A stretch of 64,000 nt of DNA from Zarea fungicola (lineage: Eukaryota; Ascomycota; Sordariomycetes; Hypocreales; Cordycipitaceae), in contig FWCC01000372.1 of the NCBI GenBank assembly GCA_900169235.1, forward strand, positions 1 to 64,000. The letters run 5' to 3'. The translations under genes were made by a program, and so were the position numbers. How positions within the stretch are numbered: the first letter of the stretch is position 1; each line of letters opens with the position of its first letter. Positions 42,538 to 56,000 of the stretch are shown piece by piece. The notes under the pieces were generated by a model, which saw nothing but the letters and a program-made list of their open reading frames with translations, was not told where the DNA came from and did no database searches.

Positions 42538-44541
42538 TCAGCATATTGCCTTGTAAAAGTATTTCCAACGCGGCCAATTCTCTCGCTCCTCCTTCTCCTG
42601 CGCCTTGAGTATCGGCAGGTTGAACTCGCGCCGGCCCGTATCCACGTCCATGTCGTGAATCTTGACATAGCGCGTCTTGAAATAAAGCTTATGGCCCAGG
42701 TAAAAGACTAGCACCACCGGCGCGCCCATCCACTTGAGGAAGAAGTTTTGCGCCACCTCCCGCGACGTCATATGCGCCGAATTGATGGGGAAGGCCCCGA
42801 CCCAGAACTGCGTCGCGATGACGAGGCAGTTGAGCAGCAGGCCGACGTACGAGCCCGCGACGCCGACGCTCGACTGGAAGGGCAGCTCGCTGAGCGTGTG
42901 GCCGCTCGCCGCCCACGCGCGGCGGAAGCGGATGTGGCAGAGGCAGATGGACCCCCACGTGAAGATGGACGAGAGGCCCGACGCCGTCGACAGCCACTCA
43001 AAGACAATCTTTTGCTGCCGGAGGTCCGCCAGGTACGCCAGGAGGCCCACGACCGCGGCCATGGAGATGGCCACGAGCGGGCGGCCCTTGCGGTCCACGT
43101 AGCCGAATATGCGCGGGGCCTGGCGCAGGTTGGCGAGCGCGGCCAGCGTGCGCGTCGACCCGAAGACGGCCGAGTTGCCCACGGAGAGGATGGCGACGAG
43201 GATGACGCCGTTCATGACGGAAGGCAGGATCTGGATTCCCGCGTCCTCAATGGCAATGACAAAGGGCGACGCGTTGGCGTCGACCTGGTTCGAGCCCCCG
43301 TAGAGGCGCGGGTTGTTATAGGGGACCAGCAGGCCGACGAGCGTCAGCGCGACGACGTAGAAGAGCGTGATGCGCCAAAATACCTGCTTGATGGCCGTGG
43401 GGATGGATTTTCGGGGCGACTCCGTCTCGGCCGCGGCAAGGCCCAGCAGCTCAGTGCCGGCAAAGGCAAAGGCGGCCGTGGTAAAGACGCTGCAGATGCC
43501 CTTGAAGCCGTTGTGGAAGGCGCCCGGGTCTTGCCAGTATTTTCCGCCAATGTATCCCCCGTCTGGCGTGCCTCCGCAGTTGAGCACGATCGCCAGTAAT
43601 CTGGGAGGAATTAGCAACCTCCATTGTAGATGGGAGTGTTGAGACGTACATGAAGCCAATAACGGCAATAACTTTGAGCATGGAAAAGACGTATTCTGCT
43701 TCTCCGTACCCCTTGACTCCAAACATGTTGATGGCCAAGATGAAGATGAGGAAAAGGGTGACAAAGATGCTTCTCGCTATGGAGTCGTTCCAGTACTGAA
43801 TCGTGAGCGACGCAGCAATCACTTCTAGTGGCAGAACAGATAGCCACTGTATGGCGTAGCTGAAGAGGAGACTCTTGTTAGTAAAAAAACAGAAAACAAC
43901 AGGTCTGTAGTTATAAGAGGGCACGCGACATACTTCCAGCCCATGGCGAAGCCCCACGACGGATCTAAGAATCGCGTAGACCAAGTAGAAAAAGAACCTG
44001 CAATTGGAAACACGACGGCAAGCTCGCCGAGCGCTTGGCATGTACAGTAGAGCATAATTCCCACTGTCGAAAATGCCAAGAGAAGCGATGCAGGTCCTCC
44101 GTCGGCTAGCGCCTTGCCACTAGACACGAATAATCCAGCGCCTGGGACAACTGCGTTAGCTAGGCTTGTCCGTTGACACCAAAAGACCAAAACACGTATA
44201 AAGATACACATACCAACTGATCCTCCAATTGCAATCATTTGAAGATGCCTGCCCTTCAAGCGGCGCATCAAGCCACCAGTCTGGGCGGTGTCGGCGGTGG
44301 CCCGTCGCAGGTCATAGTAGGGTCCGACATTCGAGCGCACCTCTGGGTCGATATGATCTCTGGAGTAAAACTCGGACCTGGGATCTCGCCTGAACCCCTC
44401 AAAAAAGCGCTGTATGCGCGCGGGCGACTCGTCGTCGTCGAGATATCCGGGGTGCATTGTGTAGCCGTCGCTGCGGCCACTGGACGAGAGCACTTTAGTG
44501 GCATGACCGCCTAGGGGGTCTTTGCCCCAGTCTCCATCCAT
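42538..44541 (-). CDS. Amino-acid permease (APC superfamily, YAT/GAP-like)
   Basis: Four exons (44541-44214, 44141-43934, 43859-43650, 43600-42538) give 602 residues. After a charged cytosolic N-terminus, RRLKGRHLQMIAIGGSVGAGLF begins helix 1, the hallmark of fungal amino-acid permeases. Further helices include ALGELAVVFPIAGSFSTW, MGWNYAIQW, GLAAAETESPRKSIP and the C-terminal FLKWMGAPVVLVFYLGH. About twelve membrane segments are visible. It moves amino acids into the cell by proton symport in known relatives; specificity is not predictable. Introns are 72, 74 and 49 bp. Confidence 0.92.
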
Positions 44542-45908
44542 GGCTGGCTAGCTGTTTTTATTTTGTTTGACTCGGGTGGTACGGGAGAAAAGCGGCGACG
44601 GGGAAAAAGCAAAGCGATGCTCGCTCAAAGCGGCGGGTGCGGTTTTCGCATCTATCACAGTCGGCAGGGCCCAGTTCCGATCATTGTCCAGGCTCAAAAG
44701 CAATTTGAGAGAGAGGGAAAAGCTGACAACCAGGGCTGATCTCGAAGGGGGGGTTATTTTGCCCATGGTCAGCAAAAACGTGACTCCATGATGAGACGGT
44801 TCAGCTTAGTGGCGTGGGTACGTTGGGGGCCAAGCATGCCCGTTTTTGGTAGACCATTATCAGTTTGACGATCGTCTTACATTGGCATGTGGAATAATAT
44901 TCCGTGTCACATTGTCAGTTCCAAGTGAGTAGTCGTCCGCGAGTGGCCAACATCGTAATCCGGGAGACATGCCCGAGATGACTTTTCCAATGCCACAGCA
45001 GGACGAGCAGCAGAAGAGTGTATACTGACAATTCGAGCTGAGAGGGCCATGGTCAGGGCGCTGTCAGCACGGCAATCTCTGTATCCACCCCCACTGGACC
45101 GAATCATGCCATGGGTAGCGATTGAATGAAACTCCGTGAGGGTGGATAAGCCATAAGATAATAGGCTGGGGCCGGACGATGATAGCTAATGGCGCCATTA
45201 ACCAATTTTCATTCGCTTACGCTGAAGCCAATCTGTCAATACGAAATTAGTCGCGTCAGTTTGGCCTGTGCAGTGACCACCAAGCGCCACCATGCTCGGC
45301 GTTGAATCTGGGTCAATTGCCAAGGCATTTTCATTGTCCAATGTCACCCAAAACCTCGACAGAATCGGCCTTGGCTGTCAAGACTTGGTTGCCCAAGCGC
45401 GCACGGCAAGAAACAGAGAAAAATAAAAGAGGACGTCGAAAGTAGCAAAATACTGCATGCGCTCAGGGTTGTTGGTCAACCCCAGCAAGCGACCGAGGTT
45501 CACCAAGTAAAATTTACGGACGTTTAATTAACTAGCAGCTGAGCTTGTATTTAAATTAATTAGCCCTGCATAATGCAAGGCAGAGTGACTTTTTTTTCTC
45601 CGACTCATTCCATACCCACGGCAGCGTCTCAAACTGCAGGGTAAGCTCTTTTCGGACTGTACGCGAGAAAGTGCACAGCCTCGCATGCTTACATTACATT
45701 CCGCCAAGGATACAATTTGGCTGCCCTGCCAAATTTCATGTATTCTTGGCACGACAGATTGACATGAAACGCTAGAAACGATTTGGCAGTTTGTTATACA
45801 ATGTCGATTGGTTCCCTACATATTGCGCCCCTAACCCCGCGCCAAAGCAAGATTAAATAAGTTATAACTAATGAAAACCACAGTATCCAGACGCCGCCGC
45901 AGCAACAT
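44542..45908. other. Intergenic, nothing recognised
   Basis: Permease promoter and the 3' side of the LRR-like gene. Open frames here lack motifs. Confidence 0.5.
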
Positions 45909-47199
45909 CTAAATAGTCTTGAACATGACGAAACGAGAAATTGGTGCATCGGTATCACCCTTGTGATGTTCCACTCCGTTCGTGTTCCGGCCGCTCGCAT
46001 CCCTCTGCTCCGGGAAAAACGTCTCGGCATCCTCACAATTGCCGAGATCCAACTTTATTAGCCGCAAGTTGTCGCCCCAGGTGCCAATATGCTGTGCCAC
46101 ATGTCCATACTTGTCCTCACTCGAAAGATTTTCAGCACCATGACAGTCGCAGTTCTGGCAAAACCACTCGACAATGTCTTCCGGGATCGTAATCGCCAGG
46201 CGTCGAAGTTCCGGGAAGCTCGGAACCTTGATCGCGCTAAAGATGTCCTGTGTTTCCACTGTGTTAGCATTTTTTAATCATGTGCAAAGAATTTTTGGGG
46301 AAGGGGGGGGTTGATACATACATCGAATCTGTAGTCATACATTTCGACGAATCTCTGCGGATACTCGTAGTAGTCGACTCGATCCTGCGGTCTAAAAACC
46401 AACGGGCTCTCTTCCACATGCGTCATTGACAGCGTGTGAAGGTTCGGGAAAATGCTACAAATCACCTCTTGCGACTGGACATCGAGCCCGGGGAGATAAT
46501 GATCCACCCAGGTCTGGTAGGTGCCGGACGCCGTGTAAAAAACTTCGAGATGATTGAGCATTGTTCCGCTTGCGGGCTTCTGCAACTCACCTAAACGTCG
46601 CCCATAGCATGTAATGCGCAGGCACTCGAGAATGGCGAGGTCGCAATGCTTCAGCAAAGTCAGAGAAAGCTCGTCGCCACAGCACGCCGTAAGCTCGCGG
46701 AGGTGCCAGCGAGGTCGCGCCCGCAGCTCTTGGGCTAGGTCGCCGCCAAGGACGTCCCCATCGCCGGTGATGTGGATTTCGGACAGGCTCGGTATCAATT
46801 CAATGATATCCAGAACCATGCGCCAGTGCAAATCCGGTCGGGGCGTCGTTGAGAGTCTGTCATCATCTGTCAGCTCTTCAATGGTCTTCGCGGCCGCTGG
46901 AGGCAAGAATACACGGAGAGAACTATGACCTTGTTAGCAAACTGCAAAATGTTATTAGGAGGGGGCGAATCTTACCGTTTCCCTTCGCACACGAAAGAAA
47001 TAGTTGACTTGATACCTTTGCTCGAAAGCTCCCGCAGCTCGGTCAAAGCATCAATCGTGACCTCGTCAGCGGCTGCGATTGCTGCGCCCACGGTGTTGGG
47101 TACGGCATCAAGGCCATTGACCAACTTCAAAAGGCTGCATTGGGTCATGGCCGTGTTTTGCACGCCCTGGGCAGGTCGAAGGGTAGTGCTTGATACCAT
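45909..47199 (-). CDS. LRR-like protein of unknown function
   Basis: Three exons (47199-46976, 46922-46322, 46247-45909) give 387 residues. Leucine-spaced blocks such as LIPSLSEIHITGDG, LAILECLRITCYGR, FPNLHTLSMTHVEE and FPELRRLAITIPEDI suggest irregular leucine-rich repeats like those of fungal F-box/LRR proteins, but no F-box is visible at the N-terminus. The second junction uses the CACAG before GACATC; the nearer CACAG breaks the frame. An in-frame upstream ATG exists at 47226. I cannot assign a function. Confidence 0.65.
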
Positions 47200-47942
47200 G
47201 ATGGCTGTAAAGAGCAAGTCTTGCAAAGGTAAGCAGGTTTTTTTTAATGTAGAGTTGAATAGAAGAAATTTAAGTTTCAGTTTTTTAAGACGGGTCGCAT
47301 CTGTATATTTATTCTATTCGGAATGGGTTGGTTGCGACAGCAGGTGTCTTTCACCAGTGTTGTTGCCTTGACCCAGGAGGGTTGTCGGTGGTTGACGCAC
47401 AGAATTGCTGCCATGGACAAGGAAGTGATGGACGAATATAAAAGAAGCAGCATTATAATCGGTAATCAAGTGCAATAATGTGTGTGAATATAACAAAGGT
47501 AAATGAAAAAATGCATCGCTGAGCGCCGTCAACGTTTCTTGATTGGATTACCCGCTACAAAAGGGTCTCACGAACAAAGAACTTGCCAACACTGGACACG
47601 CAGAATACCGAGAGAGGTTTAGTGGTAGGTTAGACAAATGAGAACTGAAAGAAATGAAAAAAATAAATAGAAAAAAATTATGTTCTTTCACGCTTGACAA
47701 TTGAACAGGACTGGTGCAGCACATCAAAACGTAGGGCAGCCCGTCGGCATGCGCTCTATTATGGACAGAAAAAATTCGGCAGTATTTGTCAAGTATGAAA
47801 TTGAATCCAGTAGCTTGTTGAGTTTGGGTATTAGGGATATCTCGCGCTACACTCTTGTGCAAGCTCGGCACTACACACAATCTGAACGCAACTAAAAGCG
47901 CTTCTTCAGATCTCTTGTCGCAGTTTTGCCGTAGCCAATAAT
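47200..47942. other. Intergenic, nothing recognised
   Basis: Promoter side of the LRR-like gene and 3' side of the SDR. A-rich and T-rich runs are present; no motif-bearing frame. Confidence 0.5.
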
Positions 47943-48920
47943 TCATCCCGATTCTTCTGCCTTGACGAACGGCTCCGTACTCTTTTCGCAAAAGTCCCAG
48001 AACTTTGCCGCTAGCCCTGAGCCACCCTCTTCCTTACTCTTCAACCCCAGCGCGACATCTGATCGAAGTTTGCCAAACTGACCCCATGGTACAATATAAC
48101 ATCCGTTCTTATCCTGCCCAATATCGCTGGACCAGCCCGCGAAAAGCTCTGTATACGCACCATAAATGGCGTCGTGCTGCAGATAATGCTGCACCTTGGC
48201 CCGAAAGTCCTTGACGTGTCTGAGGAGGCCCGTTCGCAAACTCCCCGGGTTAAAGGAGACACTGAGAATGCCGTGCCGGCGGCCAAATTCCGACGCAAGA
48301 TACACGTTGCCGACTTTGCTCTGGCAATAATCGGGGAGCGGGTCGCCGTGGACCTTGACCGAGCCATCCGCTTCATAGACAATGCCCCCAGGGGAAGGCG
48401 ACAGCTCGGTCACGACGGAGCTGGCCCAGGTGACGCGCGATCCCTCGGTCGCCTTGAGGACGGGGACCAAAAGCTGCGAGAAGAGGAAATGGCCCAGGCA
48501 GTTTGTCGCAACCTGCAGCTCGAACCCTTGCGCACTCGTGCTACCCGCCGGGGGCATCATGACGCCCGCATTATTCGTGAGGACATCGAGCCGCGACTCG
48601 GCGGCCAGGAACTTTTCTGCGGCGCGCTTCACAGTGGGCAAGTCGGAAAAGTCGGCCTCGAGAAAATGCAGCGTGCCCTTGGAGTTGCCATATGTCTTTC
48701 GAATCTGCGCAATGGATGCAGTGGCCTTTTCCTCGCTCCGGCCAGCCACGTAGACCGTCGCGTTCTTGGCGTACAGAATCTTGGTGAGCTCTTCGCCCAA
48801 ACCAGCGTAGCCGCCCGTGACGACATGGACCTTGCCCGTCTGGTCGGGGAGGTTCTTTTCGGTGAGCTTCGGCGCCGCAATGAAATGCGCCTGCTGGAAT
48901 ATGCGGATTATGTGGGACAT
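47943..48920 (-). CDS. SDR oxidoreductase (retinol dehydrogenase/WW-oxidoreductase-like)
   Basis: An intronless 325-residue SDR. Cofactor motif TGGYAGLGEEL (about residues 35-45) and YVAGRSEEKA, whose Arg suggests NADP preference; NNAG after LDVLT; the catalytic Ser region VTWASSVV; YCQSKVGN as the YxxxK pair; and NPGSLRTGL after strand 6. Length and motif spacing are typical of fungal RDH-like SDRs, often found near secondary-metabolite genes. It lies 1.1 kb from the PKS 3' end, so a tailoring role is possible but unproven. Confidence 0.9.
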   Translation of the reverse strand: MSHIIRIFQQAHFIAAPKLTEKNLPDQTGKVHVVTGGYAGLGEELTKILYAKNATVYVAGRSEEKATASIAQIRKTYGNSKGTLHFLEADFSDLPTVKRAAEKFLAAESRLDVLTNNAGVMMPPAGSTSAQGFELQVATNCLGHFLFSQLLVPVLKATEGSRVTWASSVVTELSPSPGGIVYEADGSVKVHGDPLPDYCQSKVGNVYLASEFGRRHGILSVSFNPGSLRTGLLRHVKDFRAKVQHYLQHDAIYGAYTELFAGWSSDIGQDKNGCYIVPWGQFGKLRSDVALGLKSKEEGGSGLAAKFWDFCEKSTEPFVKAEESG

Positions 48921-50006
48921 GGCGGCGATGGAAATATGGAAAATCAGATGAAGAGTCCAGTGTTGGATTATTCCGCCAACGTGGCGGGAACACGCACTTA
49001 TATAAAAGCCATAAGCAGTAGAAAGAATGGTGTCTCAAGGTGGCTGACCGTATTCCGAAAATGGCAGATAATATAACTAGCCAAGTGGAACATCCCCCGC
49101 CGGCAACTTGATGGCTCCGTATCCGCTGATTCCTGTTGGCTGCGGCTTTGGTAGCCACGCCAATTCTTTATTCAATGGGGACAAATTGTAGAGAACGGGA
49201 CAAATTATATAGAATATATATATATATAGATATATAGATATTATCTCCAAGAAACGGGCCAGAGGGTCCCACCTCAAATTAAATCTTCTAAAGAGTGGCT
49301 TCAAAGCGCTTTAAGGTTGGCTGTCCAGCGCTTTATGGTAGGCTGCTAGCTAAAAGCTACATGAACGTAATGGGGAGAGTTGAGTAACTGTTCTGGAAAT
49401 ATTAAAGCCGGCCTTATAGATACCGACTGCCAAGCTACGCCCCCAACACATTTCCGAACCGGCACTCGGGGAAGTCGGAGCAGAACCGCGGATTTGTACT
49501 CTGCTTGGTACGGCCCGGCACCCGATAGGCTTTTATTCTGCCCCCGGTTCGGAATTGCATATCTCCTGTTTGTTCCATTAGCCCCGAAAGTTGACTCCGA
49601 AGATAGAAAAACCCACATGCTGACAGAGCCCGCCCTTGCATGCTCGAGGCAATTCCATTAACTTTAAATTGTAACTAGTTGCCTAAATTAATTTCCGACT
49701 CGTACCCGCACCAACATCAAACCCAAAGTTGCCAGAAAGACAGGGCCGGCCGCGTCGCGACATGCGCGGGGGAGTCGATTCCTGGGATTAAGAAGGCAAA
49801 CCAGAAACCCCAGTCGTGCCATGGCGAGATTTGTATTGAGCTTTTTTCTGACCATGACTCGCCGAGGATACATATAGCCAATCCCGCAATGCAGACTAAA
49901 TAGGAGAGAATATTTTCTGAGAACTATTAAACTAAAAACGTAAAACGTGCATGCTTGATATCATGCAAGAGCAAAATGTCTTGTCAACTGCAATTTTGTG
50001 TTTTCT
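48921..50006. other. Intergenic, nothing recognised
   Basis: Contains a TA-rich microsatellite near 49213-49240. No gene-like frame was identified. Confidence 0.5.
49213..49243. repeat. (TA)n-rich microsatellite
   Basis: An imperfect TA repeat (ATATATATATATAGATATATAGATAT). Confidence 0.7.
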
Positions 50007-53000
50007 TTAGATCCCCCGCAGCCTTTCCAGTAGCTTTCTTGCCAACTCTATCAACGTACCACTTTGCATAATATCGAAAATAGTTGCAATCGGTGTCACA
50101 TGCTGCTGCAGAAGAGCGCGGAGCTCAACAGCCACCAAGGAATCAACTCCAAAGCCCAATAAAAGGCCGTCTGGCTCAATTTGCGCTGCTGGCATGCCCG
50201 TGAGAGTCGATATCTGCTCAATGATGCGCTTAACCAGAGCAGCCGTCGCAGCATTGGAGTCGAGGCCTGAAATCTGCTCCTCTGTGGACAAGGTCTTGGG
50301 GCCCTGGCTCAACGGAGCGGTAGTGCCTAATCGCAACCGTTGAGAGCACGCAAACTTGGGCTCTTCACGCCATCCTATGTTCTCTGAACTCATCCATGGC
50401 TCGATACCAGTCACCATCTGTGGATGCATAGGATTCGTGATGGCCAGTTCCACAAAATGCAGCAGATCGGACCGCTTCTGGTAGCGGCAGCCCAGCTTGT
50501 GCAGGCGCGCACCAACACCGCTTCGCCAGGCCAGGCCGAGCTCTGGAACACTGCCAATGTTAATCGAGACAGCAGGCAGTCCTTTGCTTACACGCCGCTG
50601 TGCCAGCGCATCCTGGTATGCTCCAGCCGCAGTATAGTTGGCTTGGCCAACGTTGCCCACCACCGCCGTCAGCGAAGATAGGAAGATGAAAAAGTCCAGC
50701 TCTCCGACTTGTTGAAACAAGTCATCCAGATTTCTGGAGCCTCGCGCTTTTACTCGTAGAACCGTCTGCCACTGCTCTGCCGTCATGTTGGAGAAGAGGG
50801 AGTCCTGCAGGACCGCTGCGGCTTGGACGATGCCGCGAATGTTGCCACACTGCTTCACTAGCAGTTCGAGTTCTTGTTTTTTTGAGACGTCGCAATTCTT
50901 AACCACAAGCTCCGTACCTAGATCTGTAAACTGGGCCTGAATATCACTTGTCGACTGCGTCTCCGCCGATCGTGAGATCATGACAATCCTGCCAGCGCCG
51001 CAGCGAGCAAGGTACAAGGCCGTTTCCAGACCCAACCCGCCGAGACCACCAACAACCAGATACGTGCCAGACGCCTTTAACCGCGGCTTGAGGACAGATG
51101 GGAGTACCTGGAAGAAGATTAGCTATTGTGCTGTTGAGAATGTTGATTGCAAATGTACCTTTATAGTGTCGTTCCCGCTTACTTCAACCATCCGCCTTTC
51201 ACTGTGGTCCCCTCGCCGAATAGGGTCGAATGCATTTGTCAATTTTGGTAAAACAAAACTACGAACTGCAGTTGACATGTATGGCAGCACAAGCCCTGAG
51301 TGTAAATGCCGCAGAACTTCTCCAGTCCGCCGCAATATGGACTCTTGTTTTGCAAGCTTGAGTCTGCCAATGTCGACAGCAATGTGCGAAAAGCATAAGG
51401 AGGGGCCGCTAGAAGGTGCCACATCACTGCCCTCCAATGAAGTCACTTGCACGAAACTCCCAAATGGAGATAGGAGAAACGCTGTTGGCACAATTCCTGC
51501 AACCGTTGAGTAGATGGAGCAGTCAACAATGACGTCCGGGACGGGGCCGTCTGGTAGCTGCGTGTGAAGATTAGAGCTGTTGCTGCCTTCAAAGATGATG
51601 ATTCGATCCGTCAACTCTGGATACATGGCCCGCAACTCCTCTTTTTGCGCAGCTGATGCAACCAGCGCAAGGACTCTCTTCGCGGTGGCAATATGCAAGC
51701 TCATACCCAGCATGGCATGCCCCAAGGCACTATTAGCGCCATTGATCAAAATTGACTTATTATTACTGCCACTCACGCCACACACTTCCTCCAAGAGACA
51801 CCATGCAGTGGCCAGGTCGGTGGCCAGCAAGGACCTTTGCTTGGCATCCGCATGTGATAAAAAGTCTGCCGGCAGAACAGAAGCAGAATTCCAGCTCACC
51901 TGGATTCTGTTGGTCCACGCTTCTCCTGGCGCAAGGACCACAACTGTATCCCCCACGTTGCAGGAATCTGGAACGTTGCTTCCAACGCGCGAAACAACAC
52001 CAACAAGTGACAAGGAGCGATCATTTTGCTTGGCCAGCGTGCTGCCTGGTAGGTCCCAAGCATTTGCAGGAAAGACGCTGGGCGTGACTTCGATGAATGA
52101 GGGTTGCAACTCGTCAGCTAGGGTCTCCTCCCAAAATGAGAAAGGCTCACCGCCCTGCCATTTCATCTTCAACTGGCACGCGGAGCTGAGCTTCATGTCC
52201 CGAGGTATAGGCAGCCCGCGCAGCCCGGACAGTTCTTTGTTTAGCTCCGTGCTTGCTGCCATGCGAGGAATCCAGCACTGTCTGCCTCTTCGCCAGAACT
52301 CATATTCCTTGTGCGGTGAGGCCGGGGCAGAGGCCATTGAAGAAGAGAACACGTTACAGATGCTGTCTATTGAGGCGTTATCCCAACTCTGTAGGTCAAT
52401 GTCTAGAGACACGAGGGTTTTCATCCGCTCCTCCAGCCGGAGTGTTCTCAGCAGTCCTTGCACCAGCGGTGATGGAGCTGGTATATCCATCGCGTCTTCT
52501 TCAACAAAATTACGCTTCGTAATCCACAGGAGATGGTTGGATGCTTGGATTGTCTGTTGAAGAGCTGACAGAGTATCTTGGGTCAAGTTCCATAGGAACT
52601 CTTCACCGTCCGTGGCAAGTATAATAACTGCCTTTCCACATAACTGGTCTGAGCCCAGAATACCATGCGACACTATTGTTCCAGTTGCTTCTGCAAGAGA
52701 GTTGGCGAGGTGTTCAACATATGTCGCAGACAATGGTGTATGCCCTGGCAGCTGGACCAATGCGGTCTCAGCCGGGAAGTCATGTGGCCCACGGGAAACT
52801 GCCAGCTTTGCGACTGTGACCGAATAAGGGGCAACTCGGCCATTTGCCTCCTGGATCTGCATGTAAAATCCAGCTTCTTGGAGAAGTGCAAAATGCGCCT
52901 CCTTTCTCGTAAGCGTTGCGCATTCTGATGTGTCCTTGGGCGCTGGCCACTCTGGTCCTTGGGATGTAGTTTCCATCAGTTGCAGCATACCACTTGGCTT

Positions 53001-56000
53001 CATGACCTTTCGAATATGTTTTAGCGCTGTCAAGGGGTCTGGAAGTGACGATAATACATTTCCAACTACCACCAAGTCAAACTCTTCCTCATTAAAGCCT
53101 TGATTGAGCGGGTCGTCATTGATATCGAGTGTCTGGAACACCATCGTTGGGCTGTGTTGATGAAACCGTTCCTTTGCGAATGGAAAGAAATCACACAATG
53201 CGTCGGTAAAGACGTACTGGATAGTGGCTGTGCAAGAAGGGCTTCCTCGTTGCAAGCCGTGCAGGATGGCGGCTGTCGTTGCGCCAAAGCCGGCGCCAAT
53301 TTCCAGAACTCTGCAGTGGGGCAGTTTATGAGAAAATAATTCTGCCAGACCTTGAAGAGTCTCTCTTAGATTGTAGTGATTCAAAATATCTTCATACTGC
53401 TCCCGCATCAGAATGTGCTGCTGCATGCTGTACTGACCCGCAACCGTTTCATCTGGACAAGGTTGGTTCGAGGACAGAGGGTATCCCTGAAGTGGCCTCA
53501 AATTAAGGACCGCTGCGCAGTCTTCCTGTCGTAGAGATTCAATATCAGGTCGCCATACTGGCTGCAAAAGCAGGCTGTTGTCAAATTCGTCTTCCGCTTC
53601 GGAAGAAATAGGCGATAGCGACTGAATCCTGACTGTCTCGGCTCTCAACACAACCCGCCCCGTCAAAGAGTCGCAGACGGTGAGCGAGAACTCAAAACTT
53701 GTTCTTTCTACCTTCGCAATTGTACAGTCCACATCCAATATGGACAAGGATGGCAGCTCTGCTGTGCAGTCAATGAAAACATTGTTCATGTGCCGCAAAA
53801 CGCAGACACCCATTTGCTCCAGCGCCGCGTCAGGAACGGCAGCCCATGCCACCTGAAAGCACGAGTCAAGCACGGATGGGTGAAACCAGGCGTCACCAGC
53901 TCCATGATACGCTGCCAAAGGCACGTTGTCGGGAACGGTGATGCTCGCTACAGCGCGACCATGTCCAGTGGACTTGAGTTTGGATATATTTTGGAATGAT
54001 TTGCCAAGGGTTGGTCCATACTCGGCAAAGCAAGCATAAAAGTGTTTGGGATCGACATCGATAAGATCCATATTTCGTCGATGACAAGTTTCAGGTTTGA
54101 TTGGTATACCGGTCGCAATGAGAGCCTGTCCAGTGCAATGCTTGGTCCACGTTCCTTCTCTGCTACGGGAGAAGATGCTAAACTTTCTCTCGTTTTCCGC
54201 ATGCTCTCTCTGGCCTGTCAGCATCAGCTGCGTTTCAATGCCATGCTCGTGACTAGGCACTACGATGGCAGTGGACATGTCCACGTCTTCCAAGGTGTAC
54301 ATGCCCTGGTTCTGCTTGGCAGTTTTGTCACTAGCGAGATCAAGCTGTCTGCACGCCTCGATGACGGCAATTCCAAACGCAACACCGGGCAATAGAACCT
54401 GTGACTGCACAGCATGATCCTGCAACCATGCGATATCAGTCAGACGCATCAGGTTGCGCCAGATGGTCTGGCTTGGGTTGATGGCCGGCATCACGACTCC
54501 AAGAAGGTCATGCGGGCCGTGTTTTCTATGAAGTGTTTCGGTCATGATGGAGGACTCGGCCCAGTACTCGACTGAATGATTCCACTCGTAATGGGGAAGG
54601 TTGCCCACAACATGAGGCCGATGATCATCTCTTACCTTTGTCCGATGCTGGGGAGCTGATTTGGGAAAGTTTATGGCGGTGAAATTGATAGGGTAACCTT
54701 GGCAGAACAGCCTTCCTGCCATTTCCATCATAGTCTGAACTGAACCAGTGTCTCGTGCCAAGCATGAATCGATCATTACTTCCTGCTCCACCCGTTCCGC
54801 CGTCATGGCGTCTTGTCGTAGAATTTGGCGGATAATACCCTGCAGCGCGCCATGCGGCCCAATTTCCAGGAAAGAATGAAGCCGTCGGGTTGTCTCAGGA
54901 TGTGATTGCAAGCTCGCCATCGCCGAGGAGAATAATACTGGCTGTGTCATGTTCGCAACCCAGTGACACGGATCTCTCAGCTCGGCAGTGTCCTGCACTA
55001 ACTTGCCTGTAACCGGAGACGCAAAGGGAACTTTTAGCCGGCCCGAGGCTTGCTCAACCAAACATTGTCTCAGCTCCGCCTCGTAACCAGAAGCCAGAGG
55101 CTTCATAAACTGTGAGTGGTAGGCAGCGGGGACACGAAGCCTCCTGAAGAAGACGTTTTTCTCGGCCGCGACTACTGCCAGCTGTTCGATGGATGACGTA
55201 CTTCCTGACACTGTGACGTTGGATGGACTATTGATGCAGGCAACGGTGATGGCATCGACGGTTTCAGTCTGCTTGAGAAGCTCCATTGCTGCCTCATACC
55301 CAATACCCAGCGCGGCCATTGCACCGGAGAGAACGCCAGACTCAATGGCATCAGAGGTGATTCGCCCTCGGAAGTACGCAACAGCGACGGCCTCGTGCAG
55401 GGTCAACGCCCCAGCCGTGTACGCAGCTGCAATTTCTCCACTGGAGTGCCCAGTCGTTGCTGCTGGGTAAATTCCCCAGGAAGCAAGCAAATTGACCAGA
55501 GATATCTGAAGAATTACAGTGACTGGGAAGCTCAAGTAGGGTTGATCAAGTTGGCTAGCCATCTTGGATTTGGATAATTCATCTGGGGCAATGTTAGCCG
55601 CAAATCATGCCCACCACAGCCGACTAGGGACTTACCACGAACACGCCAAGATGCACCGAGCGCAGCCAGATGGAGGTCCGCCTCGTCAACACACTTGGCA
55701 AACGCAGGGTAGGCGTCAATAAGCTCATATCCCATCCTCGCCCACTGCGCTCCTTGTCCAGTGAAGACAAACCCGATCTCGGGTTTCTTCATGGTAGCAG
55801 GCGTTCGCTTGATAGCTGAACGGGCATTCTGCAGCTCTTGTAGTATCTGATCTACAGAGTCGGCAACAAAGCTGACCCTGGAGCTGAAGTGGGTTCGTCT
55901 CTCAGTCAAGGTATATGCCAAGTTTTGTACGTCCGTATCAGGCTCGGCCTTTTGCAAGTACTGAGGTAGAGCCTTGTCCAGGTATGCTTCCAACCCTTGT

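Noticed and set aside
42748..43599. 283-codon plus frame, Arg/Asp-rich
   Set aside because: Antisense of the amino-acid permease.
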